The notes beneath the pieces were generated by a model. That model made no database searches and was not told the origin of the DNA. It saw only the letters and a program-made list of their open reading frames with translations. From contig WELB01000416.1 of the NCBI GenBank assembly GCA_009602725.1, positions 20,177-41,762 of the forward strand: DNA of 21,586 nt, written 5' to 3'. This document shows positions 1 to 8,519 of the stretch, one piece after another (the stretch's first letter is position 1; each line of letters begins with the position of its first letter). Origin of the DNA: Spirogloea muscicola. Taxonomy: Eukaryota; Streptophyta; Zygnematophyceae; Spirogloeales; Spirogloeaceae. The position numbers and the translations under genes are program-made.

Positions 1-63
<63 letters not shown>

Positions 64-71
64 TCTCTCTC
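1..71. repeat. (CT)n microsatellite at window edge
   Basis: A nearly pure CT dinucleotide run with two small interruptions (TTT near 38-40 and CCC near 59-61). It is truncated by the window start, so its full length is unknown. It lies just upstream of receptor copy A, as the long GA run lies upstream of copy B. Confidence 0.97.
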
Positions 72-91
72 ACCCCAATTGTCCATTCACT

Positions 92-250
92 GTGTATACT
101 ACTCCTCCCTTCCTCTTACTATTTTGCTGTGTCTTGCTTGCTCGCTCGCTGCACCCTCCACCCTTTCGTTTCACCTCCTTCATTTCCTACCTTCTTACCC
201 CTCCTGGACTCACCGCCTCCTCACTGCAGTTCATCCAAGTCGGGGTTCCG
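92..250 (+). CDS. Candidate leader (signal-peptide) exon of copy A, 5' end unresolved
   Basis: This open stretch contains a hydrophobic segment (FLLLFCCVLLA) that could be a secretory signal. It ends at a good donor (ccg|gtaata, intron from 251), and the next acceptor is gatgcag|TG at 364. The reading frame joins in phase 0 to the first cysteine codon of the 8CM exon, and the 114-nt intron contains branch-point-like ctgac/ttgac. No ATG is present in this frame; it stays open into the CT repeat, so the true start may lie outside the window. This is inference from splice signals and phase only. Confidence 0.3.
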
Positions 251-364
251 GTAATACAGCAGAGCCTCACCTTATACATTGAGATTTTATATATCTCCCA
301 CTTCCTCAGCTGCTCGTGCATGTGACTGACCGGTGCCTTTGACCTGTCTGTACATTGGATGCAG

Positions 365-926
365 TGTACGCTTGACAGCCTTCTAGTCTGCAGCACGGGG
401 ATTGCAGAGAACATCCTGAATGAGTTGCTGTACACTGTGCAGCCAGCATGTTGTGCAGCGATTTTGGCGAATAACAAGCCATCCACATGTTTCTGCAACA
501 CGTGGCTTGGAAAGGCAGTAGGGCGCTCGCTCCCTCCACGCCAATGCAGTCAGCCATATTTGCGATGGGTTGTTGATTGGAGTTGGCCGTGGTTAAGATA
601 GCAAGCTGGCCAAGGAGGGTGGAGGGGAAGGGCGTCAATCGTCCAAGGCTAGGCATATGAGCAAACTTCAGCCTGTGAATGCATTATACCTGGCCATGGA
701 TGCCATTGCTAATGTAAGACGACATGTAAAGTGGCAGCTGCAGGGAGATGAAGCATGACTGGTCAAGCGTCTTCCAGCAACAGCTCCCAAAACACGTCGC
801 ATGTTTGGCATGGGCAGGTAGTGGCCGCGGAGGGGCGCATGAGGGTCGTCACGCTGCAGGCACTCAAAAGCTGCAACATTCCCGTCGAAACAGTTGGCAT
901 CCCGGGCACTCCGGCTTGCCCGCCAC
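365..926 (+). CDS. Copy A eight-cysteine (LTP/AAI-like) domain, two exons
   Basis: Exon 365-517 (51 codons) begins at the first cysteine and carries C1 to C6 (CTLDSLLVC, PACC, CFC). Exon 818-926 carries C7 and C8 (KSCNIP, TPACPP). Joined in phase 0 at gca|gtaggg and gggcag|GTA, the spacing is C-x7-C-x19-CC-x11-C-x-C-x25-C-x14-C, which fits the plant 8CM fold: four disulfides around helices, often a lipid-binding cavity. The C7 region 'CNIP' resembles the conserved C-terminal part of nonspecific LTPs. No stop or frame break lies within the domain even though the rest of copy A is damaged. The exon ends in phase 1, as in B and C. Confidence 0.75.
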
Positions 927-1217
927 GTGAGCCACTGGCTTTATGTTGTTTCAGCAACTAGCAATGCTCCACCATGCCCTCTCTGTGCCACTCCTTTTGC
1001 TTCATGGTTGCTCATGGGCACTGGGGTGTCGGCTGCTCCGTGCACTTGTGCAGCACCGCCGCGTCCAAGCTTGCACGTCCCGCCAAGCCCAGGCCTCAGG
1101 TGCGGCCCACTTATCTGAGCCTACCAATGCACTTGTCCAAATCATTACAACCTGGCCACAGTCAAATTGTGTGCCTTCTATTTGCTCCTTGAGCTTGCGC
1201 TTACAGATACCTTCAAG

Positions 1218-3763
1218 CGTGCTGCAGGGGCGAGCGAGATGCCCTGCTGCGAATCAGGGCCGCTGTGGCAGACCCGCAGGGCAACCTCACTGGCTGGTCG
1301 GCAGCCTATCCCGACCCCTGCAACTGGGTAGGAGTGACGTGCTCCAGAGCGGGCGGCCGCTTCGCTGTGACTACGCTGGACCTCATGGACCTGCGGCTGG
1401 AGGGCAAGCTGCCAGCTGAGGGCGGCCTTGGCAATCTCACACAGCTCGTGCGCCTCTACCTTGCACGTAACAACCTGACAGGGCCCATTCCCCCGGAGCT
1501 CGGCCGTTTGCAGCACGGTGCTCCACCTCGATGGCAACAACTTCACAGGCCCAATTCCTGACGAGCTTGGCAACTGCACTGACCTCAAGATCCTCGACAT
1601 CAACGGCAACTTGTTCGTGACTGGCATGGTACCGGCATCGCTTGGACGCCTCAAGCACCTCTGGTTCCTCTACCTTTCCCGGTGCAGCCTGACAGGGCCG
1701 CTGCCTCCGGAGCTAGCAGGAGCGAAGTCCTTGGAGGTGTTGGACATTGAGACGCGCACTATGCTGTCGCCCGGCCTCACGGGCCCCATCCCACCAGAGC
1801 TTGGCAGCCTGCCGCGCCTGAGGACGCTGCGGCTGCGGTACAACTCCTTGACGGGCCCCATACCAGCGGCTCTCAGCAACTGCACTTCACTGGTCATACT
1901 TGTGCTCGCAGGGAATCGACTACACGGCCATATCCCGCCCGAGCTCGGCCGTCTGTCAAAGTTGGCCTACCTTCACCTCTCAGACAACTTTCTGGAGGGC
2001 TCTCTTCCTGATGAGCTGGGCAACCTGTCATCGCTGTCCTGGCTGGCCATTGCCCGTGCTGGCTTGTCAGGGCGGATCCCCTCAAGCCTGGGCCGCTTGC
2101 AGCTGCTGTACAATGTGCTCCTGAGCGAAAATCGGCTAACTGGCGAGATCCCACCCGAGCTCAGTACAGCAAAGTCCTAGAGGCCATACTTGTGCATTTC
2201 AATAGGTAAGTTTAAGTGCCACCTGTCATCTCATTGGCCTGTCTGCATAGTGTTCGCCCCAGTCCACCTGCTTTGAGACTCTAGCATCAGCACTGGACTG
2301 CTGCAGCCAGCACAACCTTTTGAAATTGCTTGACACTGTCAATGTGCAACAGGCTCACGCGTCGCTATCCTCGCACTGCCTGCCAGGCTGACGGGAACGC
2401 TGCCGCGGGAGCTAGGGGCGATGAAGAAGCTGTTGACGCTCGATGTGCGGGGCAATCTCTTAGAAGGACCGATCCCTCCTGAGCTGGGCAATGCCACCAG
2501 ATTGAGCATCCTATCCCTATCTGGAAATCGTTTCACCGGCGGCATCCCTGTGGAGCTCGGACAGCTAGGCGACCTTAAGAGGCTGGAGCTCGCAGGCAAT
2601 CTACTGACAGGACCAATCCCGCCCAGCCTCGGCAACTGCACCAACCTGTTCCAGCTCAACGTCAGCTACAATGGGTGCTGTTCTTCAGCCTGGCCTGCTG
2701 GTTGTCCAGATCTGTAAGCGAGCCTCCTCTGGTGCTCGTGAAGCTGCTCTGACCACCCACATCCTGTGTTTGAATCGAAGGCAGTTTGGTGGGACCCATT
2801 CCCATGGAGCTTGGCAATATCCGCAATGCCTCTGTCATGGACATCTACTTGCCCAGCTTCAAACAGCCGAACGTCACAAAGCTGCAGTACATTGACATCA
2901 CAAGCAACGCCCTCAGCGGGCCATTGCCAGCTACTCTGGGGCGCCTGAGTGCCATGCAAGCATTCTACTTCAGCAGCAATCAGTTGACAGGCAGCATCCC
3001 ACCAGATATCAGCAACTGTTATCAGCTTCTTCAGCTGAATCTCTCACACAATAAGCTGAGTGGGCCACTGTGGCCAGGCTTGGGCCTGCTCACCAACCTC
3101 ACAAAAGTCGACCTCTCCAACAATGCATTCACTGGCTCCATCCCGTCCGAGCTGCACAGCCTCTCTGCTGCACAAACCCTGGACCTTGCTCACAACAGAT
3201 TTTCTGGCAATATTTCCCCAGAACTGGGCCTTCTGGTCAGTGTCACAAGGCTCGCGCTGGATAGCAACATTCTGGATGGTCCCATTCCGACAGAGCTTGG
3301 AAATATGAGCAGCCTTGAGGACCTCGACTTAAGCAACAATAAGGTCCGTGCAATGTCTGGTATGTGGTATGGACTTTGTCACTCATCTCTTGATTGTACA
3401 TTCTGATTGACATAACACCTACATCCGCTTGCTGTGCAGCTGACTGGCCCCATCCCCGCCACTCTGGGAGACCTCCCTCTGATCATCTTGAATGTCAGTC
3501 ACAACAAGATGAGTGGCAATCTGCCAGCAAGCCTTGGCCAGCTCCAGGTTCTCCAAGTGATGGACGTGTCAGTGAACAACCTGAGCGGACCAGTGCCACC
3601 CTCCTACACGTCTCTCTCCAAGCTCAAGTACTTCAATGCATCTTACAACGATCTCAGCGGAGTCGTGCCATTGGAGGGGCCCACAGCCCTTCGTCGTCGT
3701 GATGCCTACCTCGGGAACTCCAACATTTGCAACAGCACCAGATTTTGTCGATCGAGGCTCTGA
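1218..3763 (+). pseudogene. Copy A LRR ectodomain (LRRNT_2 plus LRRs), frame-broken
   Basis: The LRR cap reads GERDALL...ADPQGNL...CNWVGVTC, the usual LRRNT_2 pattern with paired cysteines. About 25 plant-specific LRRs (LxGxIPxELG) follow across exons 1218-2205, 2387-2674, 2785-3343 and 3440 onward, with the same island (VMDIYLPSFKQPNVTKLQY) before a late repeat as in B and C. The repeat near 1511-1520 lost about 5 nt, so the first frame ends at 1561. The downstream repeats are open in another frame to 2180, where TAG replaces the expected Leu-Glu. A third break lies after the terminal cysteine pair (ICNSTRFC). Confidence 0.8.
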
Positions 3764-4020
3764 CATTCCACCACCCACCTCAGCACCAGCTCCTCCAAAG
3801 CACAAAGACAGCAATAGCAACGTGGGGGTCATTCTTGGGTGCTCCTTGGGTGGGTCAGCTGCAATCATTGGCCTCCTCATCCTCTTCTGCTGGAAGTGGC
3901 GGCGGCACAGTCGAGATTTGGCAGCAACTTCTAAAAGCTTCGATGATGCAAAGGCCGCCACTGGCAATGTGATTCATTGTCAGAGACAGGATACAATCCT
4001 CACTTACGCTGAGATTCTTG

Positions 4021-5642
4021 ATGCAACTGATAACTTCGATAAGAAGCACGTCATTGGAGCTGGTGGCTTTGGCACAGTCTACAGGTACAGCTTTGTAGCT
4101 ACCAAGGTCTTGGACGCCATCTTGCTAAGTGTCGTCGCTGGAAGCTCGGTCTAAGTGCCACAGTGTACGAATCTGCCTGTTCCTTGTATTGCTTGCTGGT
4201 GTGAAATTGAAATGAATACAAGACATGCACAAGTTGCCCAGAGGTCGTCAATCAAGGGTAGATCTAATACCGATATCATGATCAATTACCTGCACAGAGC
4301 AACCCTCAAGGAGGGCTTGGAGGTAGCTGTGAAGAAATTGGAGGCCACCAGCTTGCAGGGGGAGAAGGAGTTTCTTGCTGAGGTCGCTACACTTGGTCGC
4401 ATCAAGCATAGACACCTGGTCAGTTTGCGTGGAGCTTATGTGGGTGCTCCTGGGGATCGGCAGTGGCTTCTCATTTACGACTTTGTTAATGGCGGAAACC
4501 TTGACAGTTACCTGCGGGCAGCTAGCAGCATGATGTCATCAACCACAGCGACAACGCACGAGGCCTCCAATCAGGAGATGCACCTTGCTCTTGGCGCTCA
4601 GGAACATACAGCTGAACAGCTGGCGGCAAGCGGGGTGCCAGTAGTGGAGGCAAAGTCCCTTCTCCATGATGCTGAAGAGCAAAAGCGGCGGTGGGATTTC
4701 AGCTGCAACTGGGCCACGCGGAAGCGGATTGCCATTGAGATCGCACATGGTCTAGCCTATTTGCACCACGGCTGCAGCCCGCCCATCATTCACCGGGATG
4801 TGAAGCCATCAAATGTTCTTTTAAACATCAATCTCAGAGTGCAACTGTCTGACTTTGGGCTGGCCCGGCAGATCACACTTGGCGATACTCACGTCTCTAC
4901 AGGCGTGGCAGGTAGATTACCTTGCCAGTGCTACGGAACCTGGGCAGCTATACAATTATCTTGTCAATTGTACTTTCGGTGATTGATCATCACTGCCCCA
5001 GGTCTGACATTCCCAGCATATCTGTACCGTGCACCACTCACTGCGAATCATTTGCTTGATCTGGCAGGCACAGTTGGCTACCTCGCCCCGGAGTATGCCT
5101 ACCAATTTAAAGTAAGCGAGAAGAGCGATGTCTACAGCTATGGCGTGGTGCTTCTCCAGCTCATAACAGGCTGTCGACCAACAGACATGGCCTTTCAAGA
5201 CTATGAAGGTGGCATTGTGGGGTGGACCACGGCAAAGCTTAGGGCAGGCCACAGTGCCCAACAGATCGCTGCACCGCAACTCGTTGTACCAGAAGCATCG
5301 GCTGCCGACATATGGCAGGACATCCTGGGGGTTATAAAGGTGGGCCTGCTATGCACAGCTACAGAGCCAAGCTCGCGCCCTACTATGGCTGAGACCCTTC
5401 ACCTGCTGGAGAACAAGGATGCAGTTGGGCTCAAACCCAGCCCCAACTGGCAGCTGAGTGCAAGCCCAAGCGCATACTCATCTGCTGCTGGCCCCGCCTC
5501 CCTTTCTGGTTCAAGTTTTTACAGCATCCTGCGAAGTACCTCAGAGTCTCAAAGCACCATTGATGTGAGCTTGCCATCCAACTTCAGTGAAAGAAGCATG
5601 GACAGCTCCGTCACACAAGCAGAGGTCCCATCGCGACTCTGA
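4021..5642 (+). CDS. Copy A protein kinase domain (RD-type receptor kinase)
   Basis: The kinase starts near [15 protein letters not shown] with glycine loop [10 protein letters not shown], and an intron interrupts the loop region (4085-4297, phase 2). It continues with catalytic Lys in VAVKKLE, alpha-C Glu in [17 protein letters not shown] at 4791, DFG at 4851-4859, a phase-1 intron in the activation segment (4912-5067), then [20 protein letters not shown] and the C-lobe Arg in SSRPTM. An insert rich in Ser, Ala, Glu and His (about 4520-4700) separates the N-lobe/hinge from alpha-E. The Ser-rich tail ends at TGA 5642. All catalytic residues are present, so this half would be an active kinase if it were translated in frame. 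Confidence 0.85.
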
Positions 5643-6361
5643 CCTGAGATAATCATTGCAGTAAATTTATATTATGCTTTGACACAGATGACATGCAGCT
5701 CTTCAAGAGATGCATATCAAAGGAGCTCTTTGATATGCCTTCCTTTACGTGCCTTCCTTTACGATGGTAGCAACACTTGGCAGCGGCACTTTGCTGTAAT
5801 CAACGTTTTTCTGTCGTAGCTAGTAAAGTCTGGGGCTTGCCCACGAGTCATGTGATGCAAACACCTGCGGCTACTACCATACAGCATTGCTCTATCTCTG
5901 CGAGCCACACAGCTGCGCATCGTGTTGCCATCTTCCATCGATTGTGAGCTGTACGAACAATGTCTCAAGCACAACTCATGACACAATCCACTTTGTATGG
6001 ACTCGACGAGTACTGGTATTGGAAAACGTCATGTCGAAGCACTTCACATCTGGATCTCTAGTCGCTTCTTGACTTGGTAGAAGTGCCCGAAGATAAAGGG
6101 GCCTGTACCGGCTTATGACCTTGTCTTCTTTCTCCGCTGTCGTAATCTTATCTAGAAGCTCGTTCAGTGCACTTGCTGTGGAACAAAGTGGACAAAAGCT
6201 CCGAGGAGGAGGCAAGTGAAGAAGAGAACATATAGTCAAAGTGGAAACAGGCAGAAAGCGGAAAGAGGGAGGCGGATATATGTGCAGTTGGGGACACACC
6301 AGTCACAAGTGCTGGTGGGCTCCTTATGTGCGTGAAGTAATGTGCGTAATGTGCGTGTGCC
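5643..6361. other. 3' flank of copy A, no gene recognised
   Basis: About 720 nt, more AT-rich than the exons. It holds the hairpin at 5712-5738 and a 14-nt tandem repeat (tgccttcctttacg twice, 5736-5763). The small open frames here have no recognisable motif. The 3' UTR and polyadenylation site of copy A should lie in its first few hundred bases, but I cannot fix them. Confidence 0.6.
5712..5738. repeat. Perfect 11-bp inverted repeat (hairpin)
   Basis: GCATATCAAAG at 5712-5722 is the exact reverse complement of 5728-5738, with a 5-nt loop (GAGCT). It starts 70 nt after the stop of copy A, so it probably lies in the 3' UTR. No T-tract follows. It could be an mRNA structure or a remnant of a small inverted-repeat element. 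Confidence 0.8.
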
Positions 6362-6402
6362 TTAAACCCTAAACCCCAAACCCTAGACCCTAAACCCTAA
6401 AC
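6362..6402. repeat. Interstitial telomere-like repeats (CCCTAAA type)
   Basis: About six units of the plant-type telomere heptamer in the CCCTAAA orientation, two of them variant (CCCCAAA, CCCTAGA). The run lies inside the gene cluster, about 40 nt before the long GA microsatellite and close to the start of the duplicated B unit. It supports a streptophyte-type organism. Confidence 0.9.
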
Positions 6403-6440
6403 AAGGAAGAATGAGTCGACGGCAGAAGCGGTGAAAGAGG

Positions 6441-6955
<515 letters not shown>

Positions 6956-7501
6956 GCACTCCTGGCCGCTCGATTGGGAGGAGCCATCGCCGTCCGATAA
7001 GGCCGCCCACCGGCAAACCTCACGTTGGTTTGGCAGCATCCAAGTGACAGGCAGGCAAGGCCCAGTGCAGGTGTGACCCCCGATCCCGCCCAAAACACGG
7101 CAACCATTCGTGCGGGGCGCCCAACGGCGGGCAGAAAGGGAGGCCGCCGCTGAGGGCTCCTCTCTGAAGGCGGCAATGGGGAGGCTTCCAATAAGGAGGT
7201 CTGTGTGACTACGGCGATGCGCTTTTCGAGGGGCCCAGCTCGGCACGCTCGAGGGAGGCATTGTAATAGCTTTCTTCGTGCCAACGGGGAGGGAGGAGGA
7301 GAGGAGCCGATCGGGCGAGGCGCCCTGGGTCCTTCGCCCGGGCGCACGGGGAGGGGGGGGGTNCGCCATCGCCGCGCTCCCGGGCGCCCGCGGCGAGGTT
7401 CGCCATCTCCTGGCCGCTGCCGCCTCCTCCTTTGCCGCCGCCGCCGCCGGAGGCGCCGGTAATGCCGGCGTTGACCGCGTCCTTGGCGGCGGCGCGGGCA
7501 G
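6956..7501 (+). promoter_or_regulatory. 5' flank and leader region of copy B
   Basis: This region is shared with the flank of copy C (14690-15325): both pass through a segment with 'gtttggcagcatc' and then a GC-rich stretch of CCG/GCC runs. It must contain the promoter, the transcription start and the leader exon, but I see no convincing TATA box. A donor-like ccg|gtaatg at 7459 and acceptor gggcag at 7501 would define a 43-nt intron before the 8CM exon. The base at 7363 is N. Where copy C has an ATG (15186), the aligned position in B reads ATC (7368-7370). Confidence 0.4.
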
Positions 7502-8189
7502 TGCACGCTGGAGAACGTGCTGGTGTGCTCCACGGCGGCGGGCGAGGACATCCTCAACGAGGCGCTGTACACGGTGCAGCCGGCGTGCTGCGCCGCCGTC
7601 CGCGCCAACACCCGCCCCGACAAGTGCCGCTGCATTCCCTGGTTCCCCCGCGCGGTAATCCGCCGCCATCGCTCTGACGAGCCATCAGCCTGCGCCTTCC
7701 TGGCCGCTAGATTGATATACTTGAATTACTACAACAACAGATCAGGCAAGTTTCTGCCATGTACTTCTGTACATCAATCTGTCCAAAGTACTGCCAACTA
7801 GAGCTTTTGCAAGTCTCTGGTATATGCAGTGTGTACGTTTCTTCTAGTTGCTGTATATGGCGCTATTGTGTCGACTATGCAAAAGACCACTCGAGTTTAG
7901 AGGCAGGATGTTTTCAGCCAAACAAAGGAGAACATCCAATAACTGCTGAGAAGTCACGTTGAAAAGCCTTCCTCTAGTAGCTCAGCGGTCGGAGCAAATG
8001 GCTGTTCTTTCATTGTGCGGCTAATGAAAGAGGGGCTGACGGCCTGCGCGCCCTCTGCACTTCCGGCCGCGCCGTCGCAGATGGCTGCCGCCGAGGGCTT
8101 GCCGCTGGCCACCACGTTGACGACCATCGCCAGCTGCAACATCTCCTTCCTCTCGCTCTACGTCTACGGAACGCCGTCCTGCCCTCCGC
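7502..8189 (+). CDS. Copy B eight-cysteine (LTP/AAI-like) domain, two exons
   Basis: Exon 7502-7654 holds CTLENVLVC, PACC and CRC. Exon 8081-8189 holds ASCNIS and TPSCPP. The cysteine spacing is identical to copies A and C, and the donor (gcg|gtaatc) and acceptor (gtcgcag|ATG) give phase 0. The second exon ends in phase 1 at c|gtcagt, which joins in frame to exon 8520 (gatgcag|CG). The 426-nt intron (7655-8080) carries a tRNA A-box-like sequence but no gene. The 330-nt intron 8190-8519 shows nothing else. The domain is intact and should fold like an LTP-type helical bundle, but LTP-like lipid binding is only inferred. Confidence 0.75.
7978..7996 (+). other. tRNA D-arm / A-box-like sequence in intron of copy B
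   Basis: The sequence tagctcagcggtcggagca matches the internal pol III A-box and D-arm pattern of tRNAs, with GCTC pairing to GAGC. No B-box (GGTTCGA type), acceptor stem or anticodon stem follows, so this is not a tRNA gene. The same element is at 15829-15847 in copy C, so it predates the duplication. It may be a decayed tRNA-derived SINE head. Confidence 0.4.
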
Positions 8190-8519
8190 GTCAGTTCCCT
8201 CTTTCTCCCTCACCTGCTGGTGGCGTACGGGCTCGTCAATAGCCGTCTGGTATTCGGGCATCACTTAGCAACCTCTACGTGCTGACTCGTGCATACTGAG
8301 AGGGTCAGCTTGGCAGCAGGTGATGTACATCTGTCAGTTATTTGGCCACTCAGGCCCTCCATTACTCAATTCACCCTCCACTTCCTCTCCCGTCCTATTA
8401 CACGAAGAACTAAGGCTGCGCTTGCAGCTCTGCGAACCCTCGCTTCCTGTGGCGACGCTCCGGTGCCGGCGTCTGACCGTGACCTGCTGGGGCTCTGGCT
8501 GGCGTGCATTGCGATGCAG

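Larger units (their letters stand above)
365..5642 (+). pseudogene. Receptor copy A: 8CM-LRR-receptor kinase with three frame breaks
   Basis: The exons I infer are 365-517, 818-926, 1218-2205, 2387-2674, 2785-3343, 3440-4084, 4298-4911 and 5068-5642 (TGA). Domain order is 8CM, LRRNT_2 cap, LRR array, transmembrane helix (near GLLILFCW, about 3860-3897) and kinase. Intron positions and phases match copies B and C; the acceptor at 1217 (ttcaag) is the weakest call. Relative to B/C the frame breaks near 1516 (about 5 nt missing; stop at 1559), near 2178 (1 nt missing, making TAG) and between about 3730 and 3763 before the transmembrane segment. The kinase exons are open. A is clearly more diverged than B is from C. 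It is either a decayed gene or a good gene with indel errors in the assembly; RNA evidence would decide. Confidence 0.75.

Noticed and set aside
365-926. Interpretation of the 8CM exons as a free-standing LTP gene upstream of each kinase
   Set aside because: Not favoured. The second exon ends at a donor in phase 1 that joins the LRR cap in frame in B and C (and in A with a weaker acceptor), gaps are only about 290-330 nt, and no separate stop context or promoter is visible. It remains the main alternative for transcript data to test.
1511-1561. An intron explaining the frame change in copy A exon 3
   Set aside because: LRR residues continue on both sides of the break with about 5 nt missing relative to B and C; there is no space for a GT-AG intron.
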